Source of the DNA: Gemmatimonas phototrophica
GTDB taxonomy: Bacteria; Gemmatimonadota; Gemmatimonadetes; Gemmatimonadales; Gemmatimonadaceae
Length of the DNA: 64,000 bases
Direction of reading: 5' to 3'
Assembly: GCA_945869195.1 (NCBI GenBank)
Contig: CAMBNV010000002.1
Location: 186,001-250,000, forward strand
In this document: one piece after another, positions 35,354 through 42,611 of the stretch
Position numbering within the stretch: position 1 is the first letter of the stretch
How the letters are laid out: every line of letters starts with the position of its first letter
Made by a program: the position numbers and the translations under genes
Notes under the pieces: generated by a model
What the model saw: only the letters and a program-made list of their open reading frames with translations
Told to the model about the DNA's origin: nothing
The model's database searches: none

Positions 35354-36531
35354 GTGCGACCCTCGACGAGGTCCTCGCCCGACTTCATCGGACGGCCCGG
35401 GTGTTCGATCGGATCCAACGGCAGGACGATGTGGAAGGTGCTCCCCTCCCCTTCCTTGCTGCGAAGCCAGATCCGACCGCCGTGCGATTCAATCGCGATA
35501 CGGCAGAAGGCGAGCCCGAGGCCGGAGCTGCGCACGCGCGGCGCGTTGGCGGCGCGGACCTGTTCAAACTTCTGAAAGACGAGGTCCTGATACTCGTCGG
35601 GGATCCCGGGGCCGGTGTCGCTCACCGAGAGCACGATTCCGGTCGGGTCGCGTCGCGCCGTCAGCGTCAACGTCACCGGCACCGGCGAATGCGTGATTGC
35701 GTTCTGGACGAGGTTCGCCAGCACTCGCTTGAGGAGCGTCTTGTCGGCCCGGAAGATCGGGGCGTCGTCGGCGACTTCGGTGCGGGCGCGCGTCTGTTCC
35801 TGCCGGAACCGGAGTTTCCAGTCGAAGAGCACCTCGGCGAGCAGCGCCGCAGGCGCGATCGGCTCGGGCGTGAGGGAGAGCGACTGCTCCTCGACCTTCG
35901 AGACGTCGAGCAGGTCTTGAATGAGCCCAAGAAGATCCTCGGCCTTTCCTTCCACGTCCGAGAGGGCGCGCGCCGGCCGCTCGTCGACCGAGCCAAAGTC
36001 CCCATCGCGCAGCATCTCAAGCGTGGCGAGCATACTCGTGAGCGGCGTCTTGAGATCGTGCACGATCATCCGCATGAGGTCGTCGCGCGCCCTCTGGAGT
36101 TCGCGCAGTCGCTTGAGACTCTCCTCGAGTGCGTCAGTCGCACCTTTGAGTTTGAGGAGACTCCGTACTCGCGCGCCGAGCACATGCCGGTTATGGGGTT
36201 TCAGTAGGAAGTCGTCCCCACCCACCTCGATCGCCTTGAGCCGATCCCTCGCATCGTTGAGCGCGGATACGAAAATCACCGGAATGCGCGCCGTACGCGG
36301 ATCTCGCTTGAGCCGACGACAGACCTCGAAGCCAGTCTCGCGCGCCTCGACACCGAGGTCACCAGGAGGCATCGAGACGTCGAGGATGCAGAGATCGGGA
36401 TGCTCCTCGGCGCAGCGCGCGAGCGTCGACGGCCCGTCGACCGCATGGATCACGCGACACCCGAGCGATGCGAGTTGATCTCGTAGGAGCTCGATATTCG
36501 CCTCGACATCGTCCGCGACCAGCACCACCAT
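35350..36531 (-). CDS. Receiver-histidine kinase hybrid
   Basis: This soluble protein of about 393 residues has an N-terminal receiver domain (acidic pair ADD, phospho-acceptor in CILDVSMP, lysine in FLLKPHN), a short coiled-coil linker with LKRLRELQRARDDL, a HisKA domain with VHDLKTPLTSML and a HATPase domain with NLVQNAITHS, SDTGPGIP and SSGLGLAFCRIA. It has no membrane segment, so it is probably fed by an upstream kinase. I chose the ATG at 36531; GTG codons at 36543 and 36567 are alternatives. The output partner is not in the window. Confidence 0.88.
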   Translation of the reverse strand: MVVLVADDVEANIELLRDQLASLGCRVIHAVDGPSTLARCAEEHPDLCILDVSMPPGDLGVEARETGFEVCRRLKRDPRTARIPVIFVSALNDARDRLKAIEVGGDDFLLKPHNRHVLGARVRSLLKLKGATDALEESLKRLRELQRARDDLMRMIVHDLKTPLTSMLATLEMLRDGDFGSVDERPARALSDVEGKAEDLLGLIQDLLDVSKVEEQSLSLTPEPIAPAALLAEVLFDWKLRFRQEQTRARTEVADDAPIFRADKTLLKRVLANLVQNAITHSPVPVTLTLTARRDPTGIVLSVSDTGPGIPDEYQDLVFQKFEQVRAANAPRVRSSGLGLAFCRIAIESHGGRIWLRSKEGEGSTFHIVLPLDPIEHPGRPMKSGEDLVEGRT

Positions 36532-36577
36532 CTGGGAGCCCACCGAGGGGATGGTCGCGGAGGTCACGCCCGTCGCC

Positions 36578-37702
36578 TCAGGGCCGGATGCCGAGCCCGA
36601 TGGAAACGACGAGCGACTTCTCGTTGGCCCCCGCTGCCGTGCGTGTGGAGCGCTGTATTGAGAGATCGAGCTGCCCGCGGCCGCGCGCGACGGGAATCGC
36701 GATACCCCCGTTGAACGATCGCTCCCCCACCTTCTCGCCATTCACGCCGAACGGCAGTCCGCGGTCCCGCAAGCCAAGACGCGCATACGACGGCACGCCG
36801 GCGATCCGCGGACCCACCACTTCGACGCCAAACCCGAAGTCGCTCGCATCGAACACGCTCATCTGCGCGGTCCCAAGCTCCTGCATCGAGGACCAGCCGG
36901 TGCGATCGAATCGGCCAGCGAGCGTGGTATTCGGAATGCCGGTATAGGCCACGGACATACCGAACCGATCGGGGAAACCCGCATCCGCGAGGGGCAGGTC
37001 GTCCTGACGCGCCTCCATCCCGCCGCCCAACCGTGCCGACGCACCGATCACGAGTGTCTTTGACGGCACGTAGATCACCCCGAGGGAGAGCGCGCGGCCC
37101 GAGTAGTTAATCGTCGAGAGCTGCGTGACGCTTCCTACGCCGGTGCTGTCAGGAAACGAGCGCCCGAAAGTCATCCGATTCTCACCGGTGAGCGCGTGGA
37201 CCCCGAGGCCGAACTGGACCTTCGGGTTGAGCGTGTAGGCCAGTGCGGCGCGCGCGTCCGTGATCGCGCCGTTGCTTGACGCGCCGATCGTGGAGGGGAG
37301 CAGCGAACCGCCCACGAGTTGGCTATCGGCGTAGACGTTTGCCCAGGTGCGGTCGAGGAAAGTGGTCGCCGACGCGCCGACCGAGTAACGACCATTGCCG
37401 CCCGTCACGATAAAGGAGGGGAAGCGGATGGTGGTCGAGCGGTCACCCTGACTGCCGAACGCGGTGCGCCTAAACTCGGGTTCAAACTGCATGTAGACCG
37501 AGAAACGCGACGGAATTGAGAGCGCAGCCGGGTTCAGTGCGCTCGCCGGGTCGATCTCGGCGGTCGAGCCGCCGAGCGCGAGCGCGCCACTGCCGATCTG
37601 GCCCGTCGGGTAGCCGTAGCCCTGAAGCGCGAGCGCGCCCTGCGCCCTGAGTCCGCCTGGGAGGACCGCGGCGAGCGCGAGGAAGCGAATGGTGCGACGC
37701 AT
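36578..37702 (-). CDS. Predicted outer-membrane protein, FadL/porin-like
   Basis: This 374-residue protein has a signal peptide ending LRAQ and a beta-rich body with ALGGSTAEIDPASALNPAALS near the N-terminus. That block and the strand pattern resemble FadL/OmpP1-like barrels. It is coupled to the lipoprotein gene before it by a TGATG overlap. The ligand is unknown. Gene order suggests an exported pair with the lipoprotein. Confidence 0.7.
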   Translation of the reverse strand: MRRTIRFLALAAVLPGGLRAQGALALQGYGYPTGQIGSGALALGGSTAEIDPASALNPAALSIPSRFSVYMQFEPEFRRTAFGSQGDRSTTIRFPSFIVTGGNGRYSVGASATTFLDRTWANVYADSQLVGGSLLPSTIGASSNGAITDARAALAYTLNPKVQFGLGVHALTGENRMTFGRSFPDSTGVGSVTQLSTINYSGRALSLGVIYVPSKTLVIGASARLGGGMEARQDDLPLADAGFPDRFGMSVAYTGIPNTTLAGRFDRTGWSSMQELGTAQMSVFDASDFGFGVEVVGPRIAGVPSYARLGLRDRGLPFGVNGEKVGERSFNGGIAIPVARGRGQLDLSIQRSTRTAAGANEKSLVVSIGLGIRP

Positions 37703-38991
37703 CAGGGCTGTCCGAATCGGATGTTTGGCACGTAGCTCACCCGCAGACGCGGGCGAAGCCCCGGCGCAGCATTGCGCCCGAAGAAGCGCACGCCCTGCGC
37801 GCTGTTGCCTTCGACTTCCGAGCGGAGAATGAGCGCACTCGGGATGCTCTGGACCCCCAGGGTGGTCCGCCAGTTGCGGAGCAGCGTATTAATCTCGATT
37901 CGTACGATGCCCGAATCCGCGGGCGCAACACGGATCGCGTCGCCGACGAAAAAACCCGCCGGTGCGAGCAGCCGCGCAGCCCGGTTCAGGTCGGTGATCG
38001 CGACACCGGCGAGTACCACCTGCGCCCGCACGGTGATCGAATCTTTTTCGTCGAGCCCGTACACGGGATCCTGCACAAACTCCAGCTGTGCGCGCAGGAC
38101 CGCGGTCGAGTCGGTCAACCACCTTGGAATATTGAACCGCAGATACGTGCGATTCCCCGGCAACCCGCCGACCGTAAAGCGACCCGCCGCCTGAATGTTC
38201 GGTGCGTCGGCAATAAGCAGATAGTCAGAGAGATCGCCGTTCACGTTCATTGGCACGCGTGGCGTGAATGAGATGGGGCGCACCTCGATGGCGGCAACCG
38301 CCGTGTCGGCCGAGACACGGTAGCGGACCACCGGACCGTTCGTCGCATCGTCGCTCGCGGTGACGAGGACCGCGCCCGACTCGGTGCTCCGCAGGCGCAG
38401 GCCGATGCGGAGTACGCGCCCTGGCGTCTCAATGATCGGACGAAGCCGCGCGGTGTCGAGAACGATTTTCACGATGCTCGAGTCAATAAACGTCGCGCTG
38501 TCGACCTGGAGGCTGCCGAGGAGTCGACCCGCGACGAAGAAGGGCAGCAGGTTGGTCGGCATCGAATCAACCCGTGTCGTGTCGCCCACATCGTACGCGT
38601 CAACAAAAAAGGTCCGTGGGATCTTGATCTTCGTCTTCACCAGCCGGATGCGAAGTGTCGCCGAGTCCACGTACGTGACCGGACGCACCGTATCACTCTT
38701 GGGCGTGAAGACACGCGTCAGGGTGTCGAACCGAATGATTGGGCGCGTGTCGAGCGTGTCCCCGCGACTCGCGAGGAGCAACGATTCCTCGTACCCCTGC
38801 AGGGGGAACGCCCGAAGTGTGGAGTCGAATACGATCGCCGGATCGATCACGACGTCGAGGATGTCGAGCTGTTGACCCGGGCAGAGCACGGGGCACGAAT
38901 CGGCCGTGGTGAGGTCTTCCGCGCAGGCGCCGAACAGGAGCGCCGCGGGGAGGACCAGGACCACGGGGGCGCGAAGCAGGCGCCGGATCAT
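37702..38991 (-). CDS. Exported lipoprotein of beta-sandwich type (DNRLRE-like)
   Basis: This 429-residue protein has a lipoprotein signal (LLFGAC, Cys23), then a second pair of cysteines (SCPVLC). The body has repeated strand patterns with YLRFNIPRWLTDSTAVLRAQLEFV, which resembles DNRLRE-type domains of exported proteins. No catalytic motif is seen. The ATG overlaps the cdd stop as ATGA and the stop overlaps the outer-membrane gene. It is probably on the outer or inner membrane surface. Confidence 0.68.
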   Translation of the reverse strand: MIRRLLRAPVVLVLPAALLFGACAEDLTTADSCPVLCPGQQLDILDVVIDPAIVFDSTLRAFPLQGYEESLLLASRGDTLDTRPIIRFDTLTRVFTPKSDTVRPVTYVDSATLRIRLVKTKIKIPRTFFVDAYDVGDTTRVDSMPTNLLPFFVAGRLLGSLQVDSATFIDSSIVKIVLDTARLRPIIETPGRVLRIGLRLRSTESGAVLVTASDDATNGPVVRYRVSADTAVAAIEVRPISFTPRVPMNVNGDLSDYLLIADAPNIQAAGRFTVGGLPGNRTYLRFNIPRWLTDSTAVLRAQLEFVQDPVYGLDEKDSITVRAQVVLAGVAITDLNRAARLLAPAGFFVGDAIRVAPADSGIVRIEINTLLRNWRTTLGVQSIPSALILRSEVEGNSAQGVRFFGRNAAPGLRPRLRVSYVPNIRFGQP

Positions 38992-39407
38992 CGGGTGTGG
39001 AGCTTGGAGGGCGTAAAGGGATGCGGCAGGAGCTCATCGAGCGTCCAGCGCGCCTCGGAACCCGACGCGGTCACCGTGACCACGTCGAGGGTAGTGCCAA
39101 ACTCCGCCAACGCCTGCCGGCAGATGCCGCACGGCGGCGTCGGTGTGGTTGCTTCGGAATAGATGACGACGGCAGTGAAGTGCTGGTAGCCCGAGACGAC
39201 CGCCGCGCCCAGCGCGACGCGTTCCGCGCAGGTGCCGGCAGGATACGCCGCGTTCTCGACATTGCATCCGCCGACGATTGTACCATCGCTCGTCAGCAGC
39301 GCAGCCCCCACACGGAACTTCGAATACGGAGCGTAGGCACGCAGCATCGCCTCCGAGGCTCTGGCGCGGAGCGCCGGGAGATAGGGCTCAATGGACAGGA
39401 CCGTCAT
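38988..39407 (-). CDS. cdd: Cytidine deaminase
   Basis: Cdd deaminates cytidine and deoxycytidine to uridine and deoxyuridine. The 139-residue homotetrameric-type protein has YAPYSKFRVGAALL, GCNVENAAYPAGTCAERVAL (zinc cysteine and catalytic glutamate region) and PCGICRQALAEF (two zinc cysteines). The ATG at 39407 overlaps the deoB stop as ATGA. The motif is complete. Confidence 0.95.
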   Translation of the reverse strand: MTVLSIEPYLPALRARASEAMLRAYAPYSKFRVGAALLTSDGTIVGGCNVENAAYPAGTCAERVALGAAVVSGYQHFTAVVIYSEATTPTPPCGICRQALAEFGTTLDVVTVTASGSEARWTLDELLPHPFTPSKLHTR

Positions 39408-40570
39408 GCGATCATCGCCGACAGAAACGATGTTCCGCGTCCGCGGAACCCCACGCCCAACCAGTCGGCGACTGTCGCACCGAGATCGGAGAAGGTGGCG
39501 CGTCGGCCGAGCGCAACCGGACGGACGCGCACACCAAGCGCCAGGACCGGAACGCACTCGCGGGAGTGGTCGGTCGACGGCGTGGTCGGGTCGTTTCCGT
39601 GATCGGCGGTAATGAACAGCAGGTCGTCCTCTCGGAGGGCGGCGGTGAGGTCGGGTAAGACAGCGTCGAAGTCGCGCAGTGCCTGATAGAACCCCGGGAC
39701 GTCGTTCCGGTGCCCGTACTGCTGGTCGAAATCTACAAGGTTGGCGAACAACAACCCATTGGGTCCGCGACGAATCCAGTCGAGAATTCTGGCGACGCCT
39801 TCGGCGTTGTCCCGGGTGTGCCCACCCTCCAAGCCTCGCCGGGAGAAAAGATCGTCCACTTTCCCGACCCCATGGCGCAGGATTCCCGCTGCCTCGAGCG
39901 CGTCCAATAGCGTCTGCTCCGGGGGCGCGATCGAGACGTCACGTCTATTCGCGGTGCGCTGCCACGCCCCGGGCGTCCCGATAAATGGCCGCGCAATCAC
40001 GCGCGAGGCATCGTGCGGCGCAACGAGCATCGCGCGCGCGACGTCGCAGGCAGCGTAGAGCTCCGCGAGCGGAACCGTCTCCTCGTGCGCGGCGACCTGA
40101 AAGACCGAATCGGCCGAGGTATAGAGGATCCAGGCGCCCGTCCGCTGATGCGCCTCGCCGAACTCGTCGAGAATCGCCGTCCCACTGCCGACCACGTTGC
40201 CGATCACGGGACGACCGGTGCGGCGCGCGAACTCCGACACGACGTCGGCGGGGAATCCCTGCGGGTAGGTCGGGAACGGCTTTGCGAGATGCACACCGGC
40301 GATCTCCCAGTGCCCGGCCGTGCTGTCCTTCCCAGACGACTTGGGCTCCATGAGTCCCCATGCCCCGGACGGTCGCTCGACGGCGGCCACCCCGTGCAAC
40401 GGCGCAATCAGCCCAAGCCCCGCCCGCTCGAGGTTGGGCAGGACGAGCCCGCCGACCGCACGCGCGATATTGCCTAGCGTGTCCGAGCCCTGATCGCCGT
40501 AGGCGGCGGTGTCGGGTGCCTCACCGATGCCGCACCCGTCGAGTACGAGGATAATCGCGCGACGCGACAT
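39404..40570 (-). CDS. deoB: Phosphopentomutase
   Basis: DeoB converts ribose- or deoxyribose-1-phosphate to the 5-phosphate. The 388-residue alkaline-phosphatase-superfamily enzyme has the metal site LVLDGCGIGEAPD and a C-terminal FITADHGNDPTTPSTDHSRE. The ATG at 40570 overlaps the alr stop (TGATG), though a GTG six bases earlier is possible. With cdd next to it and deoC in the window it covers deoxyribonucleoside salvage, but no nucleoside phosphorylase is seen. Confidence 0.94.
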   Translation of the reverse strand: MSRRAIILVLDGCGIGEAPDTAAYGDQGSDTLGNIARAVGGLVLPNLERAGLGLIAPLHGVAAVERPSGAWGLMEPKSSGKDSTAGHWEIAGVHLAKPFPTYPQGFPADVVSEFARRTGRPVIGNVVGSGTAILDEFGEAHQRTGAWILYTSADSVFQVAAHEETVPLAELYAACDVARAMLVAPHDASRVIARPFIGTPGAWQRTANRRDVSIAPPEQTLLDALEAAGILRHGVGKVDDLFSRRGLEGGHTRDNAEGVARILDWIRRGPNGLLFANLVDFDQQYGHRNDVPGFYQALRDFDAVLPDLTAALREDDLLFITADHGNDPTTPSTDHSRECVPVLALGVRVRPVALGRRATFSDLGATVADWLGVGFRGRGTSFLSAMIA

Positions 40571-41691
40571 CACCACGCCCCGGTGTAGATGCGGGGCAGT
40601 CGGAGCCGGAGTCCGACGAGCAGTTCGTAGGGGGAGAGCCCGGCCTGGCCGGCGACTGCGTCGACAGAGAGTGATTCGACGCCATCTTGGCCTAGGAAGG
40701 TGACCACGTCACCGACCCGGCATCCTGATCCGGTGACATCGAGCATGGTCATGTCCATGGTGATGAGTCCGGCGATCGGCACCCGTTGCCCGCGCACCAG
40801 GCCGCCGCCGCGCTGTCCGAGCGTCCGTCGCAGCCCATCAGCGTAGCCGCAGCAGACGGTCGCGATGACACTCTCCCGTTCCGCACGCCAGGTCGCACCA
40901 TAGGAGACCGACTCTCCGGCGGCCACGGTGCGCACTTCCAAGACGCGCGCGCGCAGCGAGACGACGGGTTCAGGCTGCAGCGCCAGATGCGACCCACTGC
41001 TCACTCCGTAGAGGAAGACGCCCGGTCGGACCGCGTCCCACTCCGAGTCCGAGCGGCGGACGATCGCCGCGCTATTCTCGGCGTGCAACAGCCGCGGACG
41101 GCGCGGCAGCTTGGCGATGGCTCCGCGGAACTGCTTCTCCTGCGTCTCCAGCGACCCGTCGTCGACGTCGGCCGTGTGGAAATGCGTGAAGGCTCCCTCC
41201 GGGGGGAACTCGGCGACGGCCTCCTGCAGCGTTGCGACGACGCGATGATCGATACCCGCCCGGTGCATTCCGGTGTCGATCGCGAGATGGTACCGGGGTT
41301 TATTGCCGGCGACCCCCCACGCGACGATATGCTCGGCGCGCGCGAGCGTCGGCGTGATCTGGTGCCGCTTCATGAGCAGTGCGTCGGACGGGATCCAGTC
41401 GGGATCTGGCGACTCGAGCATCGACGGCGTGAAGAGGATAAGCTGCCGGTCGATTCCCGCCTGACGCAGCTCGATCGCCTCGGGCACGGAGGAGACCCCG
41501 TAGGCCAGTGGTTCGATGGTCTCGAGGGCACGCGCCACCGCCGTCGCGCCGAGGCCGTATGCGTCGGCCTTCACCATCGCGATGATCGGCTTTCGCGCGT
41601 GGGCCGACAGTGCGCGCGCATTGCGCACCAGTGCCCCGAGGTCGGCTTCGACCCAGGCGCGCGCGTCGGTGGAGTAGGTGTGGGTCTTCAT
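40570..41691 (-). CDS. alr: Alanine racemase
   Basis: Alr makes D-alanine for peptidoglycan. The 373-residue PLP enzyme has the cofactor lysine in AMVKADAYGLGA, HFHTADVDDG, and a C-terminal LRLRLPRIY. The ATG at 41691 is only about eight bases from the predicted transcription start, so the mRNA may be nearly leaderless. It is the first gene of an operon running alr-deoB-cdd-lipoprotein-porin-kinase-mtaB. Confidence 0.93.
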   Translation of the reverse strand: MKTHTYSTDARAWVEADLGALVRNARALSAHARKPIIAMVKADAYGLGATAVARALETIEPLAYGVSSVPEAIELRQAGIDRQLILFTPSMLESPDPDWIPSDALLMKRHQITPTLARAEHIVAWGVAGNKPRYHLAIDTGMHRAGIDHRVVATLQEAVAEFPPEGAFTHFHTADVDDGSLETQEKQFRGAIAKLPRRPRLLHAENSAAIVRRSDSEWDAVRPGVFLYGVSSGSHLALQPEPVVSLRARVLEVRTVAAGESVSYGATWRAERESVIATVCCGYADGLRRTLGQRGGGLVRGQRVPIAGLITMDMTMLDVTGSGCRVGDVVTFLGQDGVESLSVDAVAGQAGLSPYELLVGLRLRLPRIYTGAW

Positions 41692-41705
41692 TGGGGAATC
41701 GCGTG

Positions 41706-41734
41706 AGTCTAGCCCTGCTCCCATGGGCAATCAA
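41706..41734 (-). promoter_or_regulatory. Sigma-70-type promoter for alr operon
   Basis: TTGATT (41734-41729) and TAGACT (41711-41706) are separated by exactly 17 bases on the minus strand. The predicted start site is near 41699, eight bases before the alr ATG. This is the best promoter match in the window. The divergent mazG gene begins at 41807; a TAGATT at 41753-41758 could be its -10. Confidence 0.6.
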
Positions 41735-41806
41735 GGCGGCAGCGATCGGCGCTAGATTCCATCGGTCCCGCGCGATCCACCGTCCCCACACTTTCCACCG
41801 CCCCCG

Positions 41807-42598
41807 ATGCTCGATAAGTCCACGCTCGACGACGCCCTGGCGATCATGCGCGACCTCCGCGCCCGCGATGCCTGGGACCGCGCGCAGACGCACGAATCGC
41901 TGCGGCCATACCTCAACGAAGAGATGCACGAACTCGACGAGGCCCTGCGGTTGGGCGACGACGCGGGCACGTGCAGCGAACTCGGGGACGTGCTATTGCA
42001 AGTCCTTTTCCACGCGCTGATTGCCGAGGAGCGGGGGGCATTCGGGCCCGAACAGGTCGCGGGCTCGCTGGTCGCGAAGATGACACGCCGGCATCCTTGG
42101 CTCTACGGGAACGATACGGCGCGCACACCGTGGGAGCAGATGAAAGCAACGTCGCGTAGATCGCTCGCGGAGGGCCTCCCGAGCGGTCTCCCCGCCCTGC
42201 ATCGCGCGCATCGGCTGCAAGAACGCGCCGCCGGTGTGGGCTTCGATTGGCCCGACGTGGCAGGCCCGATCGCCAAGGTCGCGGAAGAACTTACGGAAGT
42301 GCGCGAGCAGGTCGCAGCCCACGGCGCGGTGTTCGACACCCATGGCGTCCCGAGTCTCGACCCCCGCCATGCCGCGCTCGAGGAGGAACTCGGCGATCTA
42401 CTCTTCTCGGTGGTCAATCTCTGTCGAAAGGCAGGAACCCATCCCGCGCTCGCGCTCGACCGTGCGAACGCAAAGTTTCAGCGGCGCTTCGAGGCGGTGG
42501 AGGTGATCGCCGCGGCACGCGGCGTCGAGGTGCGGACCGCGGGGCTCGAGGCTCTCGACCTGATGTGGGACGAAGTGAAAGCGGCCGAGCGCGCCTAA
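41807..42598 (+). CDS. mazG: MazG nucleoside triphosphate pyrophosphohydrolase
   Basis: MazG hydrolyses (d)NTPs, including aberrant ones, and ppGpp in some bacteria. The 263-residue protein has two MazG repeats: EEMHELDEALRL with ELGDVLLQVLFHA, and EELTEVREQ with EEELGDLLFSVVNLCRK. It is one of only two plus-strand genes, divergent from alr and convergent with the aldehyde dehydrogenase gene. Its stop codon forms the loop of a palindromic hairpin. Confidence 0.94.
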   Translation: MLDKSTLDDALAIMRDLRARDAWDRAQTHESLRPYLNEEMHELDEALRLGDDAGTCSELGDVLLQVLFHALIAEERGAFGPEQVAGSLVAKMTRRHPWLYGNDTARTPWEQMKATSRRSLAEGLPSGLPALHRAHRLQERAAGVGFDWPDVAGPIAKVAEELTEVREQVAAHGAVFDTHGVPSLDPRHAALEEELGDLLFSVVNLCRKAGTHPALALDRANAKFQRRFEAVEVIAAARGVEVRTAGLEALDLMWDEVKAAERA

Positions 42599-42608
42599 CG
42601 CGCTCGGC
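42584..42608. terminator. Palindromic hairpin shared by the convergent mazG and ALDH16 genes
   Basis: GCCGAGCGCG (42584-42593) pairs perfectly with CGCGCTCGGC (42599-42608) around CCTAA, so the mazG stop codon lies in the loop and the ALDH stop is four bases beyond. It is symmetrical, so it would fold in both transcripts. It lacks T runs, so termination efficiency is uncertain. Confidence 0.6.
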
Positions 42609-42611
42609 GAC

